64,000 bases of DNA. It comes from Alphaproteobacteria bacterium. Lineage in GTDB: Bacteria > Pseudomonadota > Alphaproteobacteria > Micavibrionales > Micavibrionaceae. A program made the position numbers and the translations under genes. Every line of letters begins with the position of its first letter. Position 1 is the stretch's first letter. The notes beneath the pieces were generated by a model. It was not told the DNA's origin. It made no database searches and saw only the letters and a program-made list of their open reading frames with translations. Shown here piece after piece: positions 26,361 through 34,938 of this stretch. Location of the stretch: contig JAUHVY010000002.1 in assembly GCA_030424975.1 (NCBI GenBank), positions 434,001 through 498,000 on the forward strand. The letters run 5' to 3'.

Positions 26361-27196
26361 GTAACAGCTTCATAAAAACAGGCGTCATCGGCCACCCAAT
26401 CGCCCATAGCAAGTCACCACTTATCCACAGCTACTGGCTTGATTTATATGGCTTTAACGGATCGTACGAAACTATTGATATCAAAACAGAAAATCTAAAA
26501 CAAGACGTTTTGAATTTAGTAAATAACGGATATTCAGGGTTCAATGTCACCGTCCCGCATAAAATTGCAATGATGGATTTATGCGATGAGATTGATGATC
26601 TGGCAAAGACAATCGGCGCAGTGAATACAGTGACGATAAAAGACGGAAAGTTATATGGCACAAACACCGATGCATTCGGGTTTATTCAAAATATAAAAGA
26701 CACCGTGCAACGTGAAAATTGGGATTGGTCATTTGAAAAAGGCAAAGCACTCGTCCTTGGCAGTGGTGGTGCAGCCAATGCAATTATTTATGCGTTGATC
26801 AAAGAAGGCGTCCCCGCAATTACCATTACAAATCGCACACGTGAAAAAGCGGAAGAGCTACAAAAAATTGCGCCTGATAAAATATCTGTCGTTGAATGGA
26901 GCGAGCGTAATAACGCCTGCAAAGACGTACAGCTTATTGTGAATACTACCGCTCTTGGTATGAGCGGAAAACCACCACTGGAGATAGATATTTCACAAGC
27001 CCCTAATACCGCACTTGTGAATGATATTGTGTATGCGCCCCTTTATACCGACTTGTTAAAACAGGCAAAGGCTCGTAACTTAAAAGTTGTGAAAGGTATT
27101 GGTATGCTCCTCCATCAGGCACGTCCAGGATTTGAAAAGTGGAATGGCAAAATGCCGGAGGTAACCAAAGAGCTGGAAGAGATTGTTTTGAAATGA
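26357..27196 (+). CDS. aroE: Shikimate dehydrogenase (NADP+)
   Basis: 279 residues. AroE motifs: GVIGHPIAHSKSPLIH, GFNVTVPHKI with the catalytic Lys, GAVNTV, TDAFGF with the Asp, and the NADP-binding LVLGSGGAANAI, then TNRTREKA. It reduces 3-dehydroshikimate to shikimate in aromatic amino acid synthesis. The start overlaps the maf stop and the stop overlaps the coaE start. Confidence 0.95.
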   Translation: MSNSFIKTGVIGHPIAHSKSPLIHSYWLDLYGFNGSYETIDIKTENLKQDVLNLVNNGYSGFNVTVPHKIAMMDLCDEIDDLAKTIGAVNTVTIKDGKLYGTNTDAFGFIQNIKDTVQRENWDWSFEKGKALVLGSGGAANAIIYALIKEGVPAITITNRTREKAEELQKIAPDKISVVEWSERNNACKDVQLIVNTTALGMSGKPPLEIDISQAPNTALVNDIVYAPLYTDLLKQAKARNLKVVKGIGMLLHQARPGFEKWNGKMPEVTKELEEIVLK

Positions 27197-27849
27197 TCAT
27201 ACTTGGCCTTACAGGATCCATAGCAATGGGAAAATCGACAGTCGGGGCGATGCTCTCGACTATGAACATTCCTGTTCACGAAGCCGATCATGCGGTTCAC
27301 AAACTATTTTCGCCGACACATCCCGCGCGCCGTGATATCGCAAACTTATTCCCCTACTATGAATTTCCGCAAATCTATAATCGCAAAACAAAAGAAATAG
27401 ATCGTAAGAAACTTGGAGAAATTGTATTTCACGATGCCGAAAAGCGCAGCGCTCTTGAAAGAATCCTCCACCCGCGCGTCCGTGAAGACCAAGACGAATT
27501 TATTCGTGCATCCCGCGCACGCGGATGTCAATTTGTTTGCCTTGATATCCCGCTATTGTTTGAAACAGGCGCCGAAAAACGAGTCGATTACACCATTGTC
27601 GTCAGCGCACCTGCTTTTATCCAACGTCAGCGCGTCCTTGCGCGTCCGAATATGACAGAGGAAAAATTCAATGCCATTCTACAACGTCAAATGCCTGATC
27701 AGGAAAAATGCGCCCGTGCCGATTATGTGATCAAAACCGGTCTTGGCCGCGCACACAGCATGAAAGAAATTAAAAAAATGATTGCGGCGCTACGTGAAAA
27801 GCATTACTTACCGCCTGTTGAAGAAGAACAAGAAGCCCCGATCCGATGA
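27193..27849 (+). CDS. coaE: Dephospho-CoA kinase
   Basis: 218 residues from the ATG at 27193, overlapping aroE by four bases; a longer upstream frame inside aroE is not used. The P-loop is GLTGSIAMGKSTV. EADHAVH, the FVCLDIPLLFETG segment and ARPNMTEEKFNAILQRQMP complete the CoaE pattern. It phosphorylates dephospho-CoA at the 3' ribose hydroxyl, the last step of CoA synthesis. dnaQ usually follows directly in this class but is 4.1 kb downstream here. Confidence 0.95.
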   Translation: MIILGLTGSIAMGKSTVGAMLSTMNIPVHEADHAVHKLFSPTHPARRDIANLFPYYEFPQIYNRKTKEIDRKKLGEIVFHDAEKRSALERILHPRVREDQDEFIRASRARGCQFVCLDIPLLFETGAEKRVDYTIVVSAPAFIQRQRVLARPNMTEEKFNAILQRQMPDQEKCARADYVIKTGLGRAHSMKEIKKMIAALREKHYLPPVEEEQEAPIR

Positions 27850-28775
27850 TCATTGAAACACTCCTTATTAATGTTGTGCCCCTTTACGGGCTTATTTTGC
27901 TTGGTTTTGTTATCGGTAAAACAACCGATCTTGATGTGAAACCTATTGCCACACTTATGCTTTATGCCTTACTACCGTTTGTTATGTTGGGCGCCACAGC
28001 CACAATGAATTTCACGTCGGAATATTTTTTCCCGCCGCTTATTATCGGCTCTATCTCAATCACCGCATCAACACTGGCCTATCTCATTTCCAAAAAAATT
28101 TGGGGCGAAAATGATAAACGTCATAATTTACTCGGCATGTTGGGCGTTAGTTCAAACGCAACCTATTTCGGTGTACCCATTGCGATTGCCTTGATGGGTA
28201 AGGAATGGCTGAGCGTTTATATGATGATGTGCCTGCCTTTATTTGTCATGGATTGTACCCTTGGTTATTATTTTGCTGTGCGCGGAGAATCTTCCATGCG
28301 TGAAAGTTTACTTCGCGTTGCAAAATTACCGATTTTATACGGCGCGATTATCGGCATCATAATTAATGCCATCGGCATAGAGCCCTCGTCCCTTGCGCTT
28401 GAATATTGGGATCGTTTTACAGGATCAATGATTGTATTGGGTATGATGATTATCGGGTCCGGTTTGGCACAAATGGATCGTTTCCGTTTTGACAAATCAT
28501 TTTTTGTAGGGGTACTTTTATTGCGCTATGTGACATGGCCGGCGCTTGGCCTGCTTTGGGTCTTTATTGACGTAACATATTTACATATTTTACCAGACAC
28601 CATACATGCCCTCATCATCCTGATTACCGCCTGCCCCCTTGCCGCCAATACGGTTGCTTATGCGGTGAAACTAGATTTACATCCGGCGTTAACATCATGC
28701 ATGGTTTTAACCACCACCTTCATGGCATTGGCATTTATTCCGTTTATGATGTGGCTAAGGCTTCAGTTATTCTAA
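27846..28775 (+). CDS. AEC (auxin efflux carrier) family transporter
   Basis: 309 residues, starting within the coaE stop (ATGATC). About ten hydrophobic segments, with the family signatures GLILLGFVIG near the start, GVSSNATYFGVPIAIALMG in the middle, and LITACPLAANTVAYAVK near the end. Members export weak organic acids or related small molecules; the substrate cannot be predicted. It is attached to the maf-aroE-coaE operon by overlap and ends in overlap with the convergent HxlR gene. Confidence 0.9.
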   Translation: MIIETLLINVVPLYGLILLGFVIGKTTDLDVKPIATLMLYALLPFVMLGATATMNFTSEYFFPPLIIGSISITASTLAYLISKKIWGENDKRHNLLGMLGVSSNATYFGVPIAIALMGKEWLSVYMMMCLPLFVMDCTLGYYFAVRGESSMRESLLRVAKLPILYGAIIGIIINAIGIEPSSLALEYWDRFTGSMIVLGMMIIGSGLAQMDRFRFDKSFFVGVLLLRYVTWPALGLLWVFIDVTYLHILPDTIHALIILITACPLAANTVAYAVKLDLHPALTSCMVLTTTFMALAFIPFMMWLRLQLF

Positions 28776-29188
28776 GCTTCGTTAACATGTTTATTCATTG
28801 TGGGATCAAAACCACAACTTTTCGGCATGCCGTAATCACCGTTCCATTCAAGGGCTAGTGCATTGACCTCATCCAACAGACGTTCTAGCGCATGACCTTG
28901 TTCGGTAAAGCTATAAGTAACTTTTGGCGGAACGCTAAGCTCTTGCTCACGATTAATAATGCCCGCCTTTTCCAGCATGCGTAAACGCTCGGTCAAGACT
29001 TTCGCAGAAATACCGGGCATTTGCTTTTTTAATTCTCCAAAACGCATCTCGCCGTTTAATCGCAATAACCACAGAATATAGGTCGTCCACGGCCCTGTTA
29101 AAAGGCTAAGCAGCCCATGCATAGGGCAACGCATATCACTATATTCGGCTAGATCAATAAACTGTTTTTTCTGTAATGCATTTGCCAT
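28772..29188 (-). CDS. HxlR-family winged-helix regulator
   Basis: 138 residues from the ATG at 29188; the longer open frame upstream crosses the promoter region and is not used. The family pattern is MRCPMHGLLSLLTGPWT with the usual single Cys, then LRFGELKK-type (MRFGELKKQMPGISAKVL), LTERLRMLEKAG and the wing with YSFTEQGHAL. Such proteins often sense electrophiles or aldehydes through the Cys and control the divergent gene, here gstA. Confidence 0.9.
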   Translation of the reverse strand: MANALQKKQFIDLAEYSDMRCPMHGLLSLLTGPWTTYILWLLRLNGEMRFGELKKQMPGISAKVLTERLRMLEKAGIINREQELSVPPKVTYSFTEQGHALERLLDEVNALALEWNGDYGMPKSCGFDPTMNKHVNEA

Positions 29189-29206
29189 GGTTACTCTCGG
29201 GTAATT

Positions 29207-29224
29207 AGTTACTTTTAGGTACCT
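29207..29224. promoter_or_regulatory. Putative HxlR operator between hxlR and gstA
   Basis: AGTTAC and GTACCT form an inverted repeat with one mismatch around a 6-base spacer (29207-29224). A second pair, ACTTTT/AAAAGT, lies at 29211-29216 and 29232-29237. It sits in the 99-base divergent gap, the usual place for such operators. Confidence 0.45.
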
Positions 29225-29287
29225 ACTTGATAAAAGTGACCATAGACCTTTACGATCCCCACATGCAATAAAAAACAGGAGCATACA

Positions 29288-29908
29288 ATGAAACTTTATT
29301 ACGCAGCCGGGACATGTTCATTATCACCGCATATCGCGCTTAGCGAAGCTGGTCTTGATTATGAAATTGAGCGCGTTGACCTGAAAACTAAGCAAACAGA
29401 AACAGGAAAAGATTATAACGAAATTTCTGAAAAATCTGCTGTCCCTCTACTCGTTTTAGACAATGGCGAACATGTGACCGAGGGCGCAGTCATTGTTCAA
29501 TATATCGCGGACTTAAACCCTGATGCGAAATTAGCACCTGCAAACGGTACATTTGAGCGTGTAAGATTGCAGGAATGGTTGAATTACATTTCCTCAGAGA
29601 TGCACAAATCACACTTCCCTTTATTCAGAAAAAATTGCGGCGAAAAGGCAGAAGAAGTTTATCTTGAGAAAGTGAAAAAAGCCTATAGCTACGTTTCTGA
29701 AAAATTAGACGGCAAGCAATATCTGATGGGTGATCAATTCACCGTGGCAGATGCGTATCTGTTCACCGTTGTAAACTGGAGCAACTTCCTGAATATTGAT
29801 ATCTCACCTTGGCCTGTCCTTGTAGAATATCAGAAACGTGTCGCCGCCCGCCCGGCAGTACAAAGCGTCTTAAAAGCCGAAGGTCTTTTAAAAGAAAACG
29901 CAGCATAA
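29288..29908 (+). CDS. gstA: Glutathione S-transferase, GstA (beta class)
   Basis: 206 residues. As in Escherichia coli GstA, the N-terminal thioredoxin fold has AGTCSLSPHIAL with Cys10, the cis-Pro segment SAVPLLVLDNG, and TEGAVIVQYIAD. The C-terminal helical domain starts with LQEWLNYISSEMHKSHFPLF including the conserved His, and ends with FTVADAYLFTVV. It conjugates or reduces substrates with glutathione in the cytosol. Divergent from an HxlR regulator that probably controls it. Confidence 0.93.
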   Translation: MKLYYAAGTCSLSPHIALSEAGLDYEIERVDLKTKQTETGKDYNEISEKSAVPLLVLDNGEHVTEGAVIVQYIADLNPDAKLAPANGTFERVRLQEWLNYISSEMHKSHFPLFRKNCGEKAEEVYLEKVKKAYSYVSEKLDGKQYLMGDQFTVADAYLFTVVNWSNFLNIDISPWPVLVEYQKRVAARPAVQSVLKAEGLLKENAA

Positions 29909-29937
29909 AATTTATTTGAAAACCCACTCAAAGACGC

Positions 29938-29968
29938 GAAAGCCCGCCTTGTTATCAAGCGGGCTTTC
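29938..29968. terminator. Bidirectional rho-independent terminator between gstA and the helicase gene
   Basis: GAAAGCCCGC (29938-29947) and GCGGGCTTTC (29959-29968) form a perfect 10-bp stem with an 11-base loop between convergent genes. The A/T ends of the arms supply U-rich tails on both strands. Confidence 0.85.
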
Positions 29969-29992
29969 AAATCTTATAAAGCTTAAAATGTA

Positions 29993-31654
29993 TTAAGCTG
30001 CGCGTTTGTTGTTACGCTTACGCTTTAATGGCTGGCTACCGTCATGACGTTTACCTTGCGTGTTTGGTTTTGCCTTACGTGATTTAAAATCACCTGATGG
30101 CTTTCCTTTGCCTTTTGCAAATTCCGCACTACGTTTTGTAACCTTTTTATGTGCCGGCTTTTGACCTTCACCGCCTTGTTCAAAGCTTCTTTCTTTGCGC
30201 GGCGCACGATCATCGCGTCCGCCTTTACGGTCATCAAATTTTCTTTTCTTGAAAGATTGACTATCCGAAAAAGAAGCATCTTTGCCATAGGACCTGTCTT
30301 TACGCGGTGCGCGTTCATCACGTTCACCTTTTGGCGCATCAAACTTCTTCTTTTTAAACGGTTTGCCTTCACCTGAACGCTTATCAAATGACGGACGATC
30401 ATCACGACGATCACCTGATGATTTACGCTTATCCGCGAAATCACGTTTTCCTTTGAAATCGCCTGATCGCTGTTTATCCGAAGATCCACGTGATCTCTTC
30501 TTACCGAAACCGCCTGATTTTTTCTTGCCGCCGCTTTTAAAGCCGTCATTGTCGTTGCTCTCTGACTTTGCATTCGGATCCATCAAACGCTCAATCGCGC
30601 TCCATTTACTGCCGTCTTGTGGCGCAACAAGGTTAAGAGCCTGACCCTTCGCACCTGCACGGGCTGTACGGCCGATACGGTGGATATAATCTTCGGGCAT
30701 TTGTGGCATATCATAATTGATCACATGCTCGACATGCGGCACATCAAGACCACGTGCAACAACATCCGTTGCCACCAAAATGCGGAATTTCTTATCACGA
30801 TATGCCGCAATAACACGCTCGCGCTTACGTTGTTGCAAATCACCATGGATGGCTTCGGCTTTGAAATCCTCATCGCTTAATTTTTGTGCCAAGCGATCTG
30901 CATTACGTTTTGTTTTCACAAATACGATAATCGATCCGCCGCGCTCATTAAGCTCTTCACGCAAAACACCATATTTTTTATCTTGTGGTAATTTGATGAT
31001 TTTCTGTTCGATATTTTTTGACGGATTATTTGTCGATCCGACAGATACGCGCTCAGGATTATCAAGATATTTATCCGCCATCTTCATGATATTATTCGGC
31101 ATCGTCGCAGAGAACATCAATGTTTGACGATCCTTTGGCATATGCTTGATAATTTTATCAATCTGAATGCTGAAACCCATATCAAGCATACGGTCCATTT
31201 CATCCAACACCAAAAATTTAATTTGGTCTAATTCCAAAGTACCGCGCTCTACGTGGTCATTAATACGTCCGGGCGTACCAACAATAAGACGCGGACGATT
31301 TTGTAATTGTCTGCACTGCTTGCTAATCGGTTCACCGCCGATCAAGAACGCGCTTTTTACTTTTCCGCGCGGGCCCAAAAGCTGGCGCATTATATCCATA
31401 ACCTGCTTGCCAAGTTCACGAGTTGGAGTCATCACCAACGCCATCTGACGTTCATCACGTAACAACGCATCAATCAACGGAATAGCAAAAGCCGCCGTTT
31501 TACCTGTTCCTGTTTGCGCAGAACCAAGGATATCACGCCCTTGCAAAGCAAGGGGGATGGCCTTCGCCTGAATTGGCGTAGGTGTTTCATATTTCATATA
31601 AGTTAGGGATGCGTTTAGCACGCGATGCAGGCCAAGGCCTTCAAACGTTTTCAT
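29993..31654 (-). CDS. rhlE: DEAD-box RNA helicase, RhlE type, with a DEMD motif II
   Basis: 553 residues from the ATG at 31654. Motifs in order: Q motif near PTPIQAKAIP, motif I AQTGTGKT, Ia TPTRELGKQ, Ib GTPGRI, motif II VLDEMDRMLDMGF, motif III FSATMP, and motif VI HRIGRTARAG. Motif II reads DEMD instead of DEAD. After residue about 375 comes a basic low-complexity tail of about 180 residues rich in Lys, Arg, Gly, Asp and Ser, likely for RNA binding. It probably acts in ribosome assembly or RNA decay at low temperature, as inferred from the family. Confidence 0.93.
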   Translation of the reverse strand: MKTFEGLGLHRVLNASLTYMKYETPTPIQAKAIPLALQGRDILGSAQTGTGKTAAFAIPLIDALLRDERQMALVMTPTRELGKQVMDIMRQLLGPRGKVKSAFLIGGEPISKQCRQLQNRPRLIVGTPGRINDHVERGTLELDQIKFLVLDEMDRMLDMGFSIQIDKIIKHMPKDRQTLMFSATMPNNIMKMADKYLDNPERVSVGSTNNPSKNIEQKIIKLPQDKKYGVLREELNERGGSIIVFVKTKRNADRLAQKLSDEDFKAEAIHGDLQQRKRERVIAAYRDKKFRILVATDVVARGLDVPHVEHVINYDMPQMPEDYIHRIGRTARAGAKGQALNLVAPQDGSKWSAIERLMDPNAKSESNDNDGFKSGGKKKSGGFGKKRSRGSSDKQRSGDFKGKRDFADKRKSSGDRRDDRPSFDKRSGEGKPFKKKKFDAPKGERDERAPRKDRSYGKDASFSDSQSFKKRKFDDRKGGRDDRAPRKERSFEQGGEGQKPAHKKVTKRSAEFAKGKGKPSGDFKSRKAKPNTQGKRHDGSQPLKRKRNNKRAA

Positions 31655-31944
31655 ATCATTTTCTTTCACTTTTAAAAAAGCCCTAAAAAGGTTTATGCGC
31701 ACCATTGCGCCGACCTTCGAATCCGAAATTAAAGCTTCGGAAAAAACGAACTTCTTAGAAAAGTGTGACAATATGAAACATTCTCACGCGCCCGTAGGCT
31801 ACTATTCAAAAGCTCAGCTTATATTAGCTTTCATTCAATTGGTGCGGAAGATGACATTTTCTTTTGCAATAGTCAAGAAAATTGCGTTGAAGACCTCCGC
31901 GACTTTAACTAGACTTACGTTTTAACCGCAAAGGCATCAGGCGT
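31655..31944. promoter_or_regulatory. Divergent gap between the helicase gene and dnaQ
   Basis: 290 bases with no supported gene. It must carry the promoters of both divergent genes. The long 5' region of the helicase gene may be a regulated leader, as in other cold-shock helicases, but I see no strong hairpin. Confidence 0.3.
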
Positions 31945-32634
31945 ATGAGAGAGATCGTATTCGATACGGAAACAACAGGAATGGACCCGTTAAAAGGTGA
32001 CCGTGTGATCGAAATCGGCGCCGTAGAGCTTTATAATCATTTGCCGACGGGTAAAACATTACAGCTTTATATCAATCCTGAACGCGACATCCCCGCAGAA
32101 GCCACAGCCGTTCATGGCATTACCAATGAATTTGTAAAAGACAAACCGGTCTTTTCGCAGATCTATACGGACTTCCTCGATTTCATCGGCGAAGATTCAA
32201 AACTGGTTGCGCATAACGCGGAGTTTGATATGCGCTTCATCAACTGGGAATTGGAACAAGTCGGCCATAAGGCGATTGACCGTAAACGCGTTGTCGACAG
32301 CCTCGTCATCGCCAGACAAAAATTCCCGGGCTCTCCCGCAAACCTTGATGCGCTATGTCGTCGTTTCAATATTGATAACACAAGCCGAACATTCCACGGC
32401 GCGTTACTTGACTCCGAATTACTTGCAGAAGTTTATCTGGAGCTTTTGGGCGGGCGTCAACGTGGCCTTGGCCTTATAGATGACAGCACATCAAAATCAG
32501 GTGCGGCGGGTACGGCCGCATTAACACGACAATATCGCGAACCGCGCCCCCATAGCGCAAGCGCAGAAGAACTCGCCGCCCATCAGGAATTCTTAGGCGA
32601 AATCAAAGAGCCGATTTGGGCGAAAGTGAAGTAA
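31945..32634 (+). CDS. dnaQ: DNA polymerase III epsilon subunit, 3'-5' proofreading exonuclease
   Basis: 229 residues. DEDDh exonuclease motifs: ExoI EIVFDTETTGMDP, ExoII LVAHNAEFDMRF, and ExoIII with FHGALLDSELLAEVYLEL containing the catalytic His and Asp. A flexible tail follows, and the last part (EFLGEIKEPIW) may contact the alpha subunit. It edits replication errors within the replisome. In most relatives it follows coaE directly. Confidence 0.95.
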   Translation: MREIVFDTETTGMDPLKGDRVIEIGAVELYNHLPTGKTLQLYINPERDIPAEATAVHGITNEFVKDKPVFSQIYTDFLDFIGEDSKLVAHNAEFDMRFINWELEQVGHKAIDRKRVVDSLVIARQKFPGSPANLDALCRRFNIDNTSRTFHGALLDSELLAEVYLELLGGRQRGLGLIDDSTSKSGAAGTAALTRQYREPRPHSASAEELAAHQEFLGEIKEPIWAKVK

Positions 32635-33749
32635 TGGCAGATAACAAGATTATCAGAGCCTTACGCTTTATCACTTTATTTTGCCTCAGCGCTTCATTCC
32701 TCATCGGAACCGCATTTTTCATAGTTCATATGATTAATGAAAGTAAGCGTTACTCTTATAAAGACATGCTGGAAACCAAAGCCGCAGAAGGTGACGGCAA
32801 TGCCATGCAACGATTAGGCAATAACCATAGATTCGGTCGTGGCGTCTTTCACAAAGACCTGAAATTAGCAACCCAATGGTATGAAAAAGCTGTCGCCGCA
32901 GGAGATAGTGACTCTATGATTCATCTTGCTATCATGTATGAAGACGGAGAATTTTTTGAAAAAAACCTGAAAAAGGCATTTGAATTATTTGAACAGGCCG
33001 CCGCTTTAGAGAACAAATACGGCAAATTTAATCTGGGGCGAATGTATTACTCCGGAATATATGTTGAGAAAGACAGACAGAAAGCCAGAAATCTCTTCGA
33101 ACAAGGGGCTGCTCTTGGGAATACGGCATCTAAATATTTTCTATCATATTATTTAGTACAAGAAGCAGACGCGCTAAGCGATGAAACCATACAGGCCAAA
33201 ATGTATTTACAAGCGGGCGAGTATCTGCAAGAAGCCGTACAAAAAAAACTAAGCGGCGCCGAAGAAAGATTGAACTTTTTTGTAAAAAAATGTAATGAAG
33301 ACACGCAATATTATAAACCTTCCCTCACAAACATTTCCTCTTGTTTAAATGCCTTCGGGTCTGATGACACGGTCGCCCAACATGTTATTGGATTAGTCTT
33401 TTACAAAAATTCATTTAATGTAAGCCAACCTCCCGAACGCGCATTTAAACATATGCAACGCGCGGCGATGGGTGGAAATCCGTATTCTCAGATGATGCTG
33501 GCATCGCTCTATTCCAAAGGAATAGGTGTAGAAAAAAACCCGATTGAGGCCTTTGCCTGGCATGATACAGCGACAAATCAATTTATTAGAGACAGTCAAT
33601 TTTCACCTGATTTCAAAGCAACAGGATTTGCGATTATTGAACGCTTAAAATATCATCGTGCCTTGGAAACGGACGAAGACCGACATCTCGCCACAACCAG
33701 AGCCGCCTATTATCTCAAGGAATTCTCGCTTCCGATATCAGGGGAATAG
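32634..33749 (+). CDS. Sel1-repeat membrane-anchored protein
   Basis: 371 residues from the ATG overlapping the dnaQ stop by one base. A membrane segment at about 10-33 anchors the protein, followed by Sel1-like repeats: AMQRLGNNHRFGRGV, SMIHLAIMYEDGEFF, NKYGKFNLGRMYYSGIYV, then two more near residues 245 and 280 (HVIGLVFYKN, SQMMLASLYSKGIGV). Sel1 repeats form alpha solenoids that mediate protein contacts in the envelope. The partner is unknown. Confidence 0.85.
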   Translation: MADNKIIRALRFITLFCLSASFLIGTAFFIVHMINESKRYSYKDMLETKAAEGDGNAMQRLGNNHRFGRGVFHKDLKLATQWYEKAVAAGDSDSMIHLAIMYEDGEFFEKNLKKAFELFEQAAALENKYGKFNLGRMYYSGIYVEKDRQKARNLFEQGAALGNTASKYFLSYYLVQEADALSDETIQAKMYLQAGEYLQEAVQKKLSGAEERLNFFVKKCNEDTQYYKPSLTNISSCLNAFGSDDTVAQHVIGLVFYKNSFNVSQPPERAFKHMQRAAMGGNPYSQMMLASLYSKGIGVEKNPIEAFAWHDTATNQFIRDSQFSPDFKATGFAIIERLKYHRALETDEDRHLATTRAAYYLKEFSLPISGE

Positions 33750-33769
33750 GATTAAAACCCTTCCATTTT

Positions 33770-33851
33770 CCGAAAAACGGTGATATAAACTCGCCGCATG
33801 GGTCGCAGCCTACCCCATATATTGCCGAAATCATTTCCATGAAGTGACGAG
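33770..33851 (+). ncRNA. Possible structured leader upstream of queC
   Basis: The 130-base gap before queC contains nested pairings. CTCG (33790-33793) pairs with CGAG (33848-33851). Inside are a hairpin ATGGG/CCCAT (33798-33802 with 33814-33818) and a 6-bp hairpin CATTTC/GAAGTG (33832-33837 with 33841-33846). A short CCG-AAAAA-CGG hairpin at 33770-33780 precedes it. Queuosine genes are often under preQ1 riboswitches, but this does not match a preQ1 class that I know. It may be an unrelated structure or chance. Confidence 0.3.
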
Positions 33852-33879
33852 GCCGTAAAAATAAAACAAGGATGAAAAA

Positions 33880-34578
33880 ATGAAAGCTTATGTAATCTGC
33901 TCCGGCGGACTGGACTCAGTCACGCTGGCTTATAAAATCGCGAAAGAGCACGAACTGCTCGGTTTGATTTCCTTTGACTACGGACAACGCCATAAAAAGG
34001 AGCTTGGCTATGCGGCGAAAGCGGCCAAGGCACTTGGTGTTACCCATGACATTCTGGATATTTCAGTTATCGGCAAAGCGCTGAGCGGCTCTGCGTTGAC
34101 CGATGATATTGATGTGCCTGACGGACATTATGCCGAAGAAACCATGAAAATTACGGTTGTGCCAAATCGCAACGCCATTATGTTGACGATTGCTTATGGT
34201 ATTGCCGCAGCGCGTGGCGGTGATGCCATTGCAACCGCCGTGCATGGTGGTGACCATTTTATCTATCCTGATTGCCGCCCTGATTTCATCGAAGCCTTTG
34301 CCAAAATGCAAAACCACGCGCTCGAAGGGGTTGCGGACATTTCCCTCTATACGCCGTTTTTAAACAAAACCAAGGCCGAAATCGCGGCGCAGGGCGCGGA
34401 ATATAACGTACCGTTTGCCGATACATGGTCTTGCTATAAGGGCGGTGAAAACCATTGCGGGCGATGCGGGACATGTGTTGAACGTATCGAAGCTTTTGAC
34501 ATTGCCGGGGTGGATGACCCGACCGTCTATGACGACAGCGAATTTTGGAAAGACACCGTAAAAAAGGGAGCCGCATAA
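33880..34578 (+). CDS. queC: 7-cyano-7-deazaguanine synthase
   Basis: 232 residues. The PP-loop ATP pyrophosphatase motif CSGGLDSVTLAYK is near residue 7-19. VPNRNAIMLTIAYGIA and HGGDHFIYPDCRP follow, and the zinc-binding CGRCGTC with the preceding SCYKG is near the C-terminus. It converts 7-carboxy-7-deazaguanine to preQ0 using ATP and ammonia. AAGGAT lies before the ATG. First gene of the queuosine operon; queD follows without a gap. Confidence 0.95.
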   Translation: MKAYVICSGGLDSVTLAYKIAKEHELLGLISFDYGQRHKKELGYAAKAAKALGVTHDILDISVIGKALSGSALTDDIDVPDGHYAEETMKITVVPNRNAIMLTIAYGIAAARGGDAIATAVHGGDHFIYPDCRPDFIEAFAKMQNHALEGVADISLYTPFLNKTKAEIAAQGAEYNVPFADTWSCYKGGENHCGRCGTCVERIEAFDIAGVDDPTVYDDSEFWKDTVKKGAA

Positions 34579-34938
34579 ATGTATACGATTTACAAAGAAT
34601 ATCATTTCTCTGCCTCGCATCAATTGCCGCAATTACCCGAAGATCACCCGTGCCACCGTATGCACGGTCATAATTACGTGGTTGAGGTAGAGCTGCAATC
34701 TGAAACGCTTGATCAGTACGGATTTGTACGTGATTACCGCGAACTGGATGAGCTGAAAACCTATATCGACGGCACAATTGATCACCGTCATCTGAATGAT
34801 GTTTTGGGTGATGATAATGTGACGGCGGAAAATCTTGCTAAATATCTCTATGATTGGTGCAAAACCCGCTGGGCAGAAGTAACCGCCGTACGTGTACGTG
34901 AAACGCCGAAATCTTGCGCGGAATACAGGCCGAAATAA
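34579..34938 (+). CDS. queD: 6-carboxy-5,6,7,8-tetrahydropterin synthase
   Basis: 119 residues. The zinc-binding His residues are in SASHQLPQ and [21 protein letters not shown], then IDHRHLND and the C-terminal [13 protein letters not shown] with the catalytic Glu follow. It makes 6-carboxytetrahydropterin from dihydroneopterin triphosphate, the second step to queuosine. The start immediately follows the queC stop; the stop overlaps the queE start by one base. Confidence 0.95.
   Translation: MYTIYKEYHFSASHQLPQLPEDHPCHRMHGHNYVVEVELQSETLDQYGFVRDYRELDELKTYIDGTIDHRHLNDVLGDDNVTAENLAKYLYDWCKTRWAEVTAVRVRETPKSCAEYRPK

Noticed and set aside
30025-30573. 182-residue frame within the helicase 3' region
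   Set aside because: A shadow of the Lys/Arg-rich low-complexity tail in another frame of the same strand.
31695-31925. 76-residue plus-strand frame in the helicase-dnaQ gap
   Set aside because: No ribosome site or recognisable protein features; overlaps the helicase leader.
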